A stretch of 64,000 nt of DNA from Phorcus lineatus (GCA_921293015.1 OV121096.1:10729000-10792999); one strand, 5' to 3'; positions 11,525 through 25,397 are shown, numbered from the stretch's first letter. Translations and numbers: made by a program. Notes: a model not told the origin generated them from the letters alone.

Positions 11525-12179
11525 ACTCTTTTAATGTTTTCATTTTATCCTTCTTAGTGTTTAGATTGACATGTTAATTATTCGTTTCTACAACAACATT
11601 TGGTTGCACAGAATAAAAGCTTGGCAATAGTTGCAATGTTATATCGGTTAATTAAATGATGACACATGCTGTCTAAACGAATATTTAGGAATCGTCTTTC
11701 TCAAACCTGACCTTTATTTTCACGGCATTGTTATTTTAAGTACTTCAAAGTACACCTAGTTACGGCTTTTCAATAACAAGAACCCCCCCCCCCCCCCCCC
11801 CCCAAAAAAAATAAAGATACAGCATATATATTCCCAAAAAGATACAGTTTAAACATTTTCAAGAAACCAAGAGGCCATATTAATTGTTTTTTTGATTATC
11901 TCACCAGAAATGGCATCCCTCGTTTCATACACATGAAGATATCGGCTATGGAAAGCCGTAACCCTAGTTCCTTAGTTATCCCACACAACACCAAGAATAC
12001 CAATAACCTCATACCAAGTTTCATTAATATTCCGAAGATCATATGTGGACTACAAAAGACACGCGACTCTTTTTTTAAAAAAATTATGTTTTAATTACTG
12101 TGAGAAATCGTTGTTAACATGGAAATTTTCCCATCTGTTCATTTGTAATATGCTCTTAGATAGGTAATTTCATGATTTT
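11525..12179. other. Spacer between TIR element and satellite
   Basis: It contains the C run and, toward the right, sequence that gradually comes to resemble satellite monomers. No gene. Confidence 0.5.
11783..11803. repeat. 21 bp poly-C homopolymer
   Basis: An uninterrupted run of 21 C is followed by a short A-rich run. The length should be treated cautiously because homopolymers are error-prone. It lies 0.25 kb after the 9.2-11.5 kb element and about 0.4 kb before the satellite. Confidence 0.85.
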
Positions 12180-13480
12180 ACCTTAGACATCAGACATCAG
12201 CCAGGTTATCTCTTACTTTACCCCGTAAAAGGCAGTACTTCATAATTATTGCCGACATCAGCTAGGAAATCTCTAACTTAAGCCCCCGAAAGGCCAACGT
12301 CTTGATTATGACATATGCTAAGTAATTTCACGATTTTACATTTGAAAGACACCATATTTTCATGAATATTCCCGACCTCAGCTATGTAAACTCGAACTTT
12401 AGCCTCTGAAACACCCAGAATATTCAGGACATCAGCTAGGTTATCTCTAATTTTACCCTGTGAAAGGCCAAGTTTCATAATTCCGATATCAGCTAGGTAA
12501 TCTCTAACTTTAGTCTCTGAAAGGCCAAGTTTAATGAATGTTCCCGACATCAGCTAGCTATAGGTTGTTTCTTATTTTACCCTGTGAAAGGTCAATTTTC
12601 ATGAACAATCCGACAACAGCTAGGTAGTCTCTATAACTTTTCTCTGTGAAAGGTCAAGTTCCATGAATACTCTCAGCAGCAACTGGGTTATCTTTAAATT
12701 TAGCCTCTGAAAGACAAAGTTTTATGTATGTTCCCGACATCAGCTAGGTAATCTCTAACATTTCTCTGTGAATATTGCCGACATTAGCTAGGTATTCTTT
12801 ACCAAGGCCAAGTTAAATGAAAAATCCTACATCAGCTAGGTAATCTATACCTTGAGCCTCCTAAAGGCCCAGTTTCATGAATGTACCCGACATCAGCTAG
12901 GTAATCTCTAATTTTTCACTATGAAAGGTCAAGTTCTATTCATATTACCGACATAAGCTAGGTAATATTTACTTTAAGCCTAAAATGGCAAAGTAAAATG
13001 AATAATCTGACATCAGCTGGGTTATCTCTAACTTTAGCCCCTGAAAGACTAAGTTTAGATGACATCAGCTATTTAATGTTTCACTTTAGGCCCTGAAAGG
13101 TCAAGATTCATGACGAATCCGACATCAGCGGGGTTATCTATAACCTTAGCCCCTGAAAGGCCAAGTTTAATGTATATTCCCGAAATCAGCTAGGTAATCT
13201 TCTACCTTTAGCTTCAGAAAGACCAAGTTAAATAAATACTCCGACATCAGTTCTGTTATCTCTAACTTTAGCCCCTGAAAGGCTCAGTTTCATGTATATT
13301 CCCGACATCAGCTAGGTAATCTTCAACTTTAGCCTCCGAAAGGCCAAGTTTCATGAATACTCCGACATCAGCTAGGTTATCTCTAAATTTTGCTCTTGAA
13401 AGGCCAAGTTTCATGTTTATTCCCGACATCAGGTAGGTAATCTTCAACTTTAGCCTCCGAAAGGCCCAGTTTCATGAATG
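12180..13480. repeat. Satellite, left flank: diverged ~61 bp monomers
   Basis: Monomers follow a consensus built around CCGACATCAGCTAGGTAATC, then TCTAACTTTAGCCCCTGAAA, then GGCCAAGTTTCATGAATATT. Neighbouring monomers differ substantially and show no longer periodicity, as is usual for the edge of a satellite array. A monomer-like piece (CCAAGTTTCATTAATATTCC) is already visible at about 12023. The minus-strand frame at 12278-12550 stays open only because several adjacent monomers are near 60 bp; it is not considered a gene. Confidence 0.9.
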
Positions 13481-16400
13481 TACCCGACATGAGCGAGGTA
13501 ATCTCAAAACTTTTCTTTATGAAAGGTCAAGTTCTATGCATATTACCGATATTAGCTAGGTAATATCTACCTTTGGTCCAGAAAGGCCGAATTAAAGGAA
13601 TAATCTTACATCAGCTGGGTTGTCTCTAACTTTAGCCCCTAAAAGGCCAAGTTTCATGCATGTATATTCCCGACAATGTCTTACTTTAATCCCTGAAAGG
13701 CCCATATAAATTAATAATACGACAATAGCTAGGTATTCTCTAATTTAAGCCCCTGGAAGGCCAAGTTTTATGTATTTTCCCCGAAATCAGCTAGGTAATC
13801 TCTAACTTTTCTCTGTAAAAGCTCATGTTCCATGCATATTCCAGACATTATCTAGGTAATCTCTCACTTTAGCTCTTGAAAGATCAAGTTGTATGCATAT
13901 CACCGACATAAGCTATTTAATTTCTATCTTTAGCGTAAGAAAGGCCCAGTTTCATGAATAATCCGACATCAGCTAGGTAATCTCTCACTTTAGCCCCTGA
14001 AAGGCTAAGTTTAGATGAATATGCCCGACATCAGTTAGGTAATCTCAAACTTTTCTCTATAAAAGGTCAAGTTCCATGCATATTCCCGACATTATCTAGG
14101 CAATCTCTCACTTTAGCTCCTGAAAGATCAAGTTGTATGCATATCACCGACATAAGCTATTTAATTTCTACCTTTAGCGTAAGAAAGACCCAGTTTCATG
14201 AATAATCCGACATCAGCTAGGTAATCTCTCACTTTAGCCCCTGAAAGGCTAAGTTTAATGAATAATGAATCATCCGACATCAACTAGATAATCTCTAAAT
14301 TTAGCCCGTGAAAGTCCAAGTTAATAAGTTATATGTATATTCCCGACATCAGCTAGGTAATAATCTCTTTTCTCTGTGAAAGGTCAAGTTCCATGACTAT
14401 TCCCAAAAGCAGCTTGGTTATGTTTAACTTTAGCCCCTTAAAGACAAAGTTTCACGAATATTCCAGACATAAGCTATTTATCTCTATCTCTAGCCTCCGA
14501 AAGGCAACGTAAGTGGAATAATCCGACATCAGCTAGGTTATCTATAACTTTAGCGTCCGAAAGGCAAGTAAAATGAATGATACGATATGATCCAGGTTAT
14601 CTCTAACTTTAGCCCCTGAAAGGCCAGGTTTAGATGAATATGCCCGACATCAGCTAGGTAATCTCAAAACATTTCTTTGTGAAAGGTCAAGTTCTATGCA
14701 TATTACCGATATTAGCTAGGTAATATCTACCTTTGGTCCAGAAAGGCCGAATTAAAGGAATAATCTTACATCAGCTGGGTTGTCTCTAACTTTAGCCCCT
14801 AAAAGGCCAAGTTTCATGCATGTATATTCCCGACAATGTCTTACTTTAATCCCTGAAAGGCCCATATAAATTAATAATACGACAATAGCTAGGTATTCTC
14901 TAATTTAAGCCCTGGAAGGCCAAGTTTTATGTATTTTCCCCGAAATCAGCTAGGTAATCTCTAACTTTTCTCTGTAAAAGCTCATGTTCCATGCATATTC
15001 CAGACATTATCTAGGTAATCTCTCACTTTAGCTCTTGAAAGATCAAGTTGTATGCATATCACCGACATAAGCTATTTAATTTCTACCTTTAGCGTAAGAA
15101 AGGCCCAGTTTCATGAATAATCCGACATCAGCTAGGTAATCTCTCACTTTAGCCCCTGAAAGGCTAAGTTTAGATGAATATGCCCGACATCAGCTAGGTA
15201 ATCTCTAACTTTTCTCTATAAAAGGTCAAGTTCCATGCATATTCCCGACATCATCTAGGTAATCTCTCACTTTAGCTCTTGAAAGATCAAGTTGTATGCA
15301 TATCACCGACATAAGCTATTTAATTTCTATACCTTTAGCGTAAGAAAGGCCCAGTTTCATGAATAATCCGACATCAGCTAGGTAATCTCTCACTTTAGCC
15401 CCTGAAAGGCTAAGTTTAATGAATAATGAATCATCCGACATCAACTAGATAATCTCTAAATTTAGCCCGTGAAAGTCCAAGTTAATAAGTTATATGTATA
15501 TTCCCGACATCAGCTAGGTAATAATCTCTTTTCTCTGTGAAAGGTCAAGTTCCATGACTATTCCCAAAAGCAGCTTGGTTATGTTTAACTTTAGCCCCTT
15601 AAAGACAAAGTTTCACGAATATTCCAGACATAAGCTATTGATCTCTATCTCTAGCCTCCGAAAGGCAACGTAAGAGGAATAATCCGACATCAGCTAGGTT
15701 ATCTATAACTTTAGCGTCCGAAAGGCAAGTAAAATGAATAATACGACATGATCCAGGTTATCTCTAACTTTAGCCCCTGAAAGGCCAAGTTTAGATGAAT
15801 ATGCCCGACATCAGCTAGGTAATCTCAAAACTTTTCTTTGTGAAAGGTCAAGTTCTATGCATATTACCGATATTAGCTAGGTAATATCTACCTTTGGTCC
15901 AGAAAGGCCGAATTAAAGGAATAATCTTACATCAGCTGGGTTGTCTCTAACTTTAGCCCCTAAAAGGCCAAGTTTCATGCATGTATATTCCCGACAATGT
16001 CTTACTTTAATCCCTGAAAGGCCCATATAAATTAATAATACGACAATAGCTAGGTATTCTCTAATTTAAGCCCCTGGAAGACCAAGTTTTATGTATTTTC
16101 CCCGAAATCAGCTAGGTAATCTCTAACTTTTCTCTGTAAAAGCTCATGTTCCATGCATATTCCAGACATTATCTAGGTAATCTCTCACTTTAGCTCTTGA
16201 AAGATCAAGTTGTATGCATATCACCGACATAAGCTATTTAATTTCTACCTTTAGCGTAAGAAAGGCCCAGTTTCATGAATAATCCGACATCAGCTAGGTA
16301 ATCTCTCACTTTAGCCCCTGAAAGGCTAAGTTTAGATGAATATGCCCGACATCAGCTAGGTAATCTCTAACTTTTCTCTATAAAAGGTCAAGTTCCATGC

Positions 16401-19400
16401 ATATTCCCGACATCATCTAGGTAATCTCTCACTTTAGCTCCTGAAAGATCAAGTTGTATGCATATCACCGACATAAGCTATTTAATTTCTACCTTTAGCG
16501 TAAGAAAGACCCAGTTTCATGAATAATCCGACATCAGCTAGGTAATCTCTCACTATAGCCCCTGAAAGGCTAAGTTTAATGAATAATGAATCATCCGACA
16601 TCAACTAGATAATCTCTAAATTTAGCCCGTGAAAGTCCAAGTTAATAAGTTATATGTATATTCCCGACATCAGCTAGGTAATAATCTCTTTTCTCTGTGA
16701 AAGGTCAAGTTCCATGACTATTCCCAAAAGCAGCTTGGTTATGTTTAACTTTAGCCCCTTAAAGACAAAGTTTCACGAATATTCCAGACATAAGCTATTT
16801 ATCTCTATCTCTAGCCTCCGAAAGGCAACGTAAGAGGAATAATCCGACATCAGCTAGGTTATCTATAACTTTAGAGTCCGAAAGGCAAGTAAAATGAATA
16901 ATACGACATGATCCAGGTTATCTCTAACTTTAGCCCCTGAAAGGCCAAGTTTAGATGAATATGCCCGACATCAGCTAGGTAATCTCAAAACGTTTCTTTG
17001 TGAAAGGTTAAGTTCTTTTCATATTACCGATATTAGCTAGGTAATATCTACCTTTGGTCCAGAAAGGCCGAATTAAAGGAATAATCTTACATCAGCTGGG
17101 TTGTCTCTACCTTTAGCCCCTAAAAGGCCAAGTTTCATGCATGTATATTCCCGACAATGTCTTACTTTAATCCCTGAAAGGCCCATATAAATTAATAATA
17201 CGACAATAGCTAGGTATTCTCTAATTTAAGCCCCTGGAAGGCCAAGTTTTATGTATTTTCCCCGAAATCAGCTAGGTAATCTCAAACTTTTCTCTATAAA
17301 AGGTCAAGTTCCATGCATATTCCCGACATTATCTAGGTAATCTCTCACTTTAGCTCCTGAAAGATCAAGTTGTATGCATATCACCGACATAAGCTATTTA
17401 ATTTCTACCTTTAGCGTAAGAAAGGCCCAGTTTCATGAATAATCCGACATCAGCTAGGTAATCTCTCACTTTAGCCCCTGAAAGGCTAAGTTTAGATGAA
17501 TATGCCCGACATCAGCTAGGTAATCTCTAACTTTTCTCTGTAAAAGCTCATGTTCCATGCATATTCCAGACATTATCTAGGTATTCTCTCACTTTAGCTC
17601 CTGAAAGATCAAGTTGTATGCATATCACCGACATAAGCTATTTAATTTCTACCTTTAGCGTAAGAAAGACCCAGTTTCATGAATAATCCGACATCAGCTA
17701 GGTAATCTCTCACTTTAGCCCCTGAAAGGCTAAGTTTAATGAATAATGAATCATCCGACATCAACTAGATAATCTCTAAATTTAGCCCGTGAAAGTCCAA
17801 GTTAATAAGTTATATGTATATTCCCGACATCAGCTAGGTAATAATCTCTTTTCTCTGTGAAAGGTCAAGTTCCATGACTATTCCCAAAAGCAGCTTGGTT
17901 ATGTTTAACTTTAGCCCCTTAAAGACAAAGTTTCACGAATATTCCAGACATAAGTTATTTATCTCTATCTCTAGCCTCCGAAAGGCAACGTAAGAGGAAT
18001 AATCCGACATCAGCTAGGTTATCTATAACTTTAGCGTCCGAAAGGCAAGTAAAATGAATAATACGACATGATCCAGGTTATCTCTAACTTTAGCCCCTGA
18101 AAGGCCAAGTTTAGATGAATATGCCCGACATCAGCTAGGTAATCTCAAAACTTTTCTTTGTGAAAGGTCAAGTTCTATGCATATTACCGATATTAGCTAG
18201 GTAATATCTACCTTTGGTCCAGAAAGGCCGAATTAAAGGAATAATCTTATATTAGCTGGGTTGTCTCTAACTTTAGCCCCTAAAAGGCCAAGTTTCATGC
18301 ATGTATATTCCCGACAATGTCTTACTTTAATCCCTGAAAGGCCCATATAAATTAATAATACGACAATAGCTAGGTATTCTCTAATTTAAGCCCCTGGAAG
18401 GCCAAGTTTTATGTATTTTCCCCGAAATCAGCTAGGTAATCTCTAACTTTTCTCTGTAAAAGCTCATGTTCCATGCATATTCCAGACATTATCTAGGTAA
18501 TCTCTCACTTTAGCTCTTGAAAGATCAAGTTGTATGCATATCACCGACATAAGCTATTTAATTTCTACCTTTAGCGTAAGAAACGGCCCAGTTTCATGAA
18601 TAATCCGACATCAGCTAGGTAATCTCTCACTTTAGCCCCTGAAAGGCCAAGTTTAGATGAATATGCCCGACATCAGCTAGGTAATCTCTAACTTTTCTCT
18701 ATAAAAGGTCAAGTTCCATGCATATTCCCGACATCATCTAGGTAATCTCTCACTTTAGCTCCTGAAAGATCAAGTTGTATGCATATCACCGACATAAGCT
18801 ATTTAATTTCTACCTTTAGCGTAAGAAAGACCCAGTTTCATGAATAATCCGACATCAGCTAGGTAATCTCTCACTTTAGCCCCTGAAAGGCTAAGTTTAA
18901 TGAATAATGAATCATCCGACATCAACTAGATAATCTCTAAATTTAGCCCGTGAAAGTCCAAGTTAATAAGTTATATGTATATTCCCGACATCAGCTAGGT
19001 AATAATCTCTTTTCTCTGTGAAAGGTCAAGTTCCATGACTATTCCCAAAAGCAGCTTGGTTATGTTTAACTTTAGCCCCTTAAAGACAAAGTTTCACGAA
19101 TATTCCAGACATAAGCTATTTATCTCTATCTCTAGCCTCCGAAAGGCAACGTAAGAGGAATAATCCGACATCAGCTAGGTTATCTATAACTTTAGCGTCC
19201 GAAAGGCAAGTAAAATGAATAATACGACATGATCCAGGTTATCTCTAACTTTAGCCCCTGAAAGGCCAAGTTTAGATGAATATGCCCGACATCAGCTAGG
19301 TAATCTCAAAACGTTTCTTTGTGAAAGGTCAAGTTCTATGCATATTACCGATATTAGCTAGGTAATATCTACCTTTGGTCCAGAAAGGCCGAATTAAAGG

Positions 19401-22400
19401 AATAATCTTACATCAGCTGGGTTGTCTCTACCTTTAGCCCCTAAAAGGCCAAGTTTCATGCATGTATATTCCCGACAATGTCTTACTTTAATCCCTGAAA
19501 GGCCCATATAAATTAATAATACGACAATAGCTAGGTATTCTCTAATTTAAGCCCCTGGAAGGCCAAGTTTTATGTATTTTCCCCGAAATCAGCTAGGTAA
19601 TCTCAAACTTTTCTCTATAAAAGGTCAAGTTCCATGCATATTCCCGACATTATCTAGGTAATCTCTCACTTTAGCTCCTGAAAGATCAAGTTGTATGCAT
19701 ATCACCGACATAAGCTATTTAATTTCTACCTTTAGCGTAAGAAAGACCCAGTTTCATGAATAATCCGACATCAGCTAGGTAATCTCTCACTTTAGCCCCT
19801 GAAAGGCTAAGTTTAGATGAATATGCCCGACATCAGCTAGGTAATCTCTAACTTTTCTCTGTAAAAGCTCATGTTCCATGCATATTCCAGACATTATCTA
19901 GGTATTCTCTCACTTTAGCTCCTGAAAGATCAAGTTGTATGCATATCACCGACATAAGCTATTTAATTTCTACCTTTAGCGTAAGAAAGACCCAGTTTCA
20001 TGAATAATCCGACATCAGCTAGGTAATCTCTCACTTTAGCCCTGAAAGGCTAAGTTTAATGAATAATGAATCATCCGACATCAACTAGATAATCTCTAAA
20101 TTTAGCCCGTGAAAGTCCAAGTTAATAAGTTATATGTATATTCCCGACATCAGCTAGGTAATAATCTCTTTTCTCTGTGAAAGGTCAAGTTCCATGACTA
20201 TTCCCAAAAGCAGCTTGGTTATGTTTAACTTTAGCCCCTTAAAGACAAAGTTTCACGAATATTCCAGACATAAGTTATTTATCTCTATCTCTAGCCTCCG
20301 AAAGGCCAAGTTTAGATGAATATGCCCGACATCAGCTAGGTAATCTCAAAACTTTTCTTTGTGAAAGGTCAAGTTCTATGCATATTACCGATATTAGCTA
20401 GGTAATATCTACCTTTGGTCCAGAAAGGCCGAATTAAAGGAATAATCTTATATTAGCTGGGTTGTCTCTAACTTTAGCCCCTAAAAGGCCAAGTTTCATG
20501 CATGTATATTCCCGACAATGTCTTACTTTAATCCCTGAAAGGCCCATATAAATTAATAATACGACAATAGCTAGGTATTCTCTAATTTAAGCCCCTGGAA
20601 GGCCAAGTTTTATGTATTTTCCCCGAAATCAGCTAGGTAATCTCTAACTTTTCTCTATAAAAGGTCAAGTTCCATGCATATTCCAGACATTATCTAGGTA
20701 ATCTCTCACTTTAGCTCCTGAAAGATCAAGTTGTATGCATATCACCGACATAAGCTATTTAATTTCTACCTTTAGCGTAAGAAAGACCCAGTTTCATGAA
20801 TAATCCGACATCAGCTAGGTAATCTCTCACTTTAGCCCCTGAAAGGCTAAGTTTAGATGAATATGCCCGACATCAGCTAGGTAATCTCTAACTTTTCTCT
20901 GTAAAAGCTCATGTTCCATGCATATTCCAGACATTATCTAGGTATTCTCTCACTTTAGCTCCTGAAAGATCAAGTTGTATGCATATCACCGACATAAGCT
21001 ATTTAATTTCTACCTTTAGCGTAAGAAAGACCCAGTTTCATGAATAATCCGACATCAGCTAGGTAATCTCTCACTTTAGCCCCTGAAAGGCTAAGTTTAA
21101 TGAATAATGAATCATCCGACATCAACTAGATAATCTCTAAATTTAGCCCGTGAAAGTCCAAGTTAATAAGTTATATGTATATTCCCGACATCAGCTAGGT
21201 AATAATCTCTTTTCTCTGTGAAAGGTCAAGTTCCATGACTATTCCCAAAAGCAGCTTGGTTATGTTTAACTTTAGCCCCTTAAAGACAAAGTTTCACGAA
21301 TATTCCAGACATAAGTTATTTATCTCTATCTCTAGCCTCCGAAAGGCAACGTAAGAGGAATAATCCGACATCAGCTAGGTTATCTATAACTTTAGCGACA
21401 TGATCCAGGTTATCTCTAACTTTAGCCCCTGAAAGGCCAAGTTTAGATGAATATGCCCGACATCAGCTAGGTAATCTCAAAACTTTTCTTTGTGAAAGGT
21501 CAAGTTCTATGCATATTACCGATATTAGCTAGGTAATATCTACCTTTGGTCCAGAAAGGCCGAATTAAAGGAATAATCTTATATTAGCTGGGTTGTCTCT
21601 AACTTTAGCCCCTAAAAGGCCAAGTTTCATGCATGTATATTCCCGACAATGTCTTACTTTAATCCCTGAAAGGCCCATATAAATTAATAATACGACAATA
21701 GCTAGGTATTCTCTAATTTAAGCCCCTGGAAGGCCAAGTTTTATGTATTTTCCCCGAAATCAGCTAGGTAATCTCTAACTTTTCTCTGTAAAAGCTCATG
21801 TTCCATGCATATTCCAGACATTATCTAGGTAATCTCTCACTTTAGCTCTTGAAAGATCAAGTTGTATGCATATCACCGACATAAGCTATTTAATTTCTAC
21901 CTTTAGCGTAAGAAACGGCCCAGTTTCATGAATAATCCGACATCAGCTAGGTAATCTCTCACTTTAGCCCCTGAAAGGCTAAGTTTAGATGAATATGCCC
22001 GACATCAGCTAGGTAATCTCTAACTTTTCTCTATAAAAGGTCAAGTTCCATGCATATTCCCGACATCATCTAGGTAATCTCTCACTTTAGCTCCTGAAAG
22101 ATCAAGTTGTATGCATATCACCGACATAAGCTATTTAATTTCTACCTTTAGCGTAAGAAAGACCCAGTTTCATGAATAATCCGACATCAGCTAGGTAATC
22201 TCTCACTTTAGCCCCTGAAAGGCTAAGTTTAATGAATAATGAATCATCCGACATCAACTAGATAATCTCTAAATTTAGCCCGTGAAAGTCCAAGTTAATA
22301 AGTTATATGTATATTCCCGACATCAGCTAGGTAATAATCTCTTTTCTCTGTGAAAGGTCAAGTTCCATGACTATTCCCAAAAGCAGCTTGGTTATGTTTA

Positions 22401-22640
22401 ACTTTAGCCCCTTAAAGACAAAGTTTCACGAATATTCCAGACATAAGCTATTTATCTCTATCTCTAGCCTCCGAAAGGCAACGTAAGAGGAATAATCCGA
22501 CATCAGCTAGGTTATCTATAACTTTAGCGTCCGAAAGGCAAGTAAAATGAATAATACGACATGATCCAGGTTATCTCTAACTTTAGCCCCTGAAAGGCCA
22601 AGTCTAGATGAATATGCCCGACATCAGCTAGGTAATCTCA
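13480..22640. repeat. Higher-order satellite array, ~1,160 bp unit x about 8
   Basis: A diagnostic junction (CCGAAAGGCAACGTAAG) recurs with AAAGGCAACG starting at 14501, 15661, 16821, 17981 and 19142, giving spacings of 1160, 1160, 1160 and 1161 bp. A truncated unit follows at about 20301, then 21342 and 22474. By hand count a unit holds 19 monomers of about 61 bp, and inside each unit a four-monomer block (about 244 bp) is itself duplicated. Units are nearly identical while monomers within a unit are well diverged, the signature of recent higher-order amplification. Deletions shorten the unit at 20301 (about 119 bp lost) and the unit at 21342 (about 28 bp lost). Confidence 0.93.
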
Positions 22641-23270
22641 AACTTTTCTCTCTAAAAGGTCAAGTTCCATGTAAATTCCCGAAATTATCTAGGTAATCTC
22701 TCACTTTAGCTCCTGAAAGATCAAGTTGTATGCATATTACCGACATAAGCTATTTAATTTCTACCTTTAGCCTCAGAAAGGCCAAGCTAAAGGAATAATC
22801 CGACATCATCTATAGGTTATCTCTAACTTTAGCGCCTGGAAGGCCAAGTTTTATGTTTATTCCCGACATCAGCTAGGTAATCTCTAACTTTTCTCTGTGA
22901 AAGGTCAAGTTGTATGCATATTACCGACATTAGCTAGGTAATTCGCTAGCTAGGTAATCTCCCACTTTAGCCTCCGAAAGGCCCAGTTTCATGAATGTAA
23001 CTGACATCAGCTTGGTGCTCTCGAAACTTTTATCTTTGAAAGGTCAAGTTATATGCATGTTACAGACATTAGCTAGGTTATCTCAAACTTTTAGCCTCAG
23101 AAAGGCCAAGTTTCGTGTAAAATTCCGACATCAGCTAGATAACCTCTACGTTTAGCCTCAGAATGTAATCAGATGAGTAATCTCTGACTAAAGTTTCTGT
23201 AAGACCAAGTCTTTTTTTTATATACCCGATATCCTCTAGGTAATTTCTTACTTTACCCTGTGTCCGTCCG
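22640..23270. repeat. Satellite, right flank: decaying monomers
   Basis: The higher-order pattern stops and the monomers diverge, some truncated (around 22940-22960) before the pattern is lost near 23250. After it, CGTCCGTCC and an AAATTTTGTGTGATCTTTGTAG stretch resemble the AAAGCTGAAACCTTGTG repeat family seen elsewhere in the window. Confidence 0.85.
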
Positions 23271-24482
23271 TCCATAAACGCTTTACATTTTCTAGCTCTT
23301 CTTCAGGAATGCTGCATCCCGAAAAATGAAATTTTGTGTGATCTTTGTAGTCTTTTTACCAGAAATCATAAACGCAAGAGTTGTCACACTTTGAGAATAG
23401 CATTTTTGGACGATGGGGTATGTAAATAACAACGTAGCAGGACCTGGTGTACACATCAAAAGGCAAACCCTTTTTAAAAGATATTCAATTTAATTCCACT
23501 GATGATGAGATGTGTGATATAAGAATTTAAACGAGCCCAAGTATATGTCGGATGCAAAATATCAACATAAAACTCTACTGGTCAGCTGTAGAGTAAACGG
23601 CAAGGCTTGCAGATACACCATTGCAATATTTCATAATCAGTGTCAAGAAAAGAACAGTACTGTTTACTATAAAGTAATGTTCTTAAGGTTGTTTTTATAA
23701 TGGCCACAATCCTTAAGAGTAGTATATGGATCTAAATAACCAAAGTTTCACTACTGTGAAAATATAAAAAAGTTTATCTTTTATTTTATCCTTGTGTTTA
23801 TTACCATTGTAAGGGTGTCTCTTTAACAGTTCATGTTTACTTACCTCATTACTGTTAGAAAGTAACCCATTCAAATTCTTCATACAATAGATGAATACCA
23901 AAGTGTTAACTATCAAATATTTGACTTTGTTGATAAATCAGGTTTGTGTTTGAGATTGAAATACAACTACTTACTCATTCATCTGAGTTGGTTAGAAAAT
24001 TCTTTTTACCATAATAATTTGAGGATGGATAACTGCAATGCAACTTAATCAATAGTTCCTGTTTCTCTTCTTTCTGGCCATTGTTGATAGATATCAGCAG
24101 GAAGCTTTGTGTATTCCAAATGATCTGTCTAACTATGACGTAATGTTATATATTAATACTTATATATCCTAACATGTATTTGCAATGTGTAATTAAAAAA
24201 TACAATTGACAAAAAGGAAATCTTATGTGTTTTATAAAAAGTTTGTTTTAACATACCCTCATAAATGTATCATGGAGGTTTCAAGTTTTGTCAATGGTAA
24301 TATCATTAATAACCTCATGACTACTTCTAAACTTTGTTATCAATGAATCTTTATTCAATACTGGCCAGTGGCCACAACCAAAAATACAAAAAAGCAATTC
24401 ATGTAAATAATGATGTGATTATTAACAATAATGATGTCTTGTTTTCCAATGATTCTCATATTTTGTTTTAACACTCTTCGCG
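23271..24482. other. Unannotated AT-rich DNA
   Basis: No coding frame of interest, no inverted repeats seen. The first 150 bp look like a decayed AAAGCTGAAACCTTGTG-family unit. Confidence 0.45.
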
Positions 24483-24494
24483 CTTGCAGCTTGA

Positions 24495-24811
24495 GGTGAG
24501 GTGAGGTGAGTTGGTGTTTAACGCCGCCTTCAAGATTATTTCACTAATATCGCAGCCGCTAGTATTTCTGCAGGGAGAAAGCCCGCAACACTATTGTGGC
24601 TATGCATTGCGGTGAAACCTGCGAGCATCGGCTGGAACTAGCGAACCATGGATGGTACTGCGCTGAATTTCAGTGTAGCATTGCACCCAAACCTGACTGC
24701 ATGTAGAACAGTTCTCTACTGCAGACAAAGTTGCCGAGCCCTTGCGGGATTTGAACCACGGACCTCCTGATCCGAAGCCAAACGCGCTAACCACTGCGCT
24801 ATCCCGCCCCC
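24495..24811 (-). mobile_element. tRNA-derived SINE, full length (copy A)
   Basis: On the minus strand the element starts with a tRNA-like head containing an A box (TAGCGCAGTGGTTAGCGCG) and a B box (GGTTCAAATCC). A conserved body follows (TTGTCTGCAGTAGAGAACTG, then CAGGTTTGGGTGCAATGCTA), and a tail of GGCGGCGTTAAACACCAACT with CTCAC repeats. A 12 bp target duplication CTTGCAGCTTGA flanks it at 24483-24494 and 24812-24823. Three related copies lie at 48331, 49049 and 58344. It was mobilised by a LINE machinery not present here. Confidence 0.9.
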
Positions 24812-24823
24812 CTTGCAGCTTGA

Positions 24824-25397
24824 AGTGTTTGATCAGTTTGATAGACTTCTGCATTATTCCATAGAGGGTCTGAAATGTACAAACAACAAAAGTTCAATAC
24901 AAGTCAATTCAAAAATTGAATCTGAAATATCTGAAAGGAAGATGAATAAAATAGGATTTCAGGGAATAGCTTATTTTACACTAAGAAGTAGCCCCATTGG
25001 CACCAAATCTTACCCCTTATAAAATCCATTGGCTAAGGAGTGCAAATTTAAGATTTCAAAATGAAAAAAGCAGTCAGAGTCTAACATATCCCCCACAATC
25101 TGGCAAAAGTGTGAAATATATTGAACAATATTTGAGAAGTTTTATTCTTTAATTAAAAAACCAGAAAGGCACCATTAAACATGATGATCTTTTGATATAC
25201 AAAGTTTCAACAAACTAAGCCTTATGGCTTTTAACTTCTGTTTTGGGCAAAAAATTAAGTTGGAAATAGCGAAAAGTAAATTAAGACTAAGTTCAAACCC
25301 TGAAAGCAACCACTAAACATGTAGATTAATGAGCTAGGCCTTGTGTTTTTTTACTTCTGGTCAAGAAATGCACTGACTGATGATCGGATGGAGGTTA
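24824..25397. other. Unannotated AT-rich DNA
   Basis: Short frames only; phrases such as ACCAGAAAGGCACCATTAAA with CATG and ACAAAGTTTCAACAAACTAA suggest more decayed repeat units. Confidence 0.4.

Noticed and set aside
13480-22640. CRISPR-like array
   Set aside because: There are no unique spacers of uniform length; it is a contiguous tandem satellite in a eukaryotic genome.
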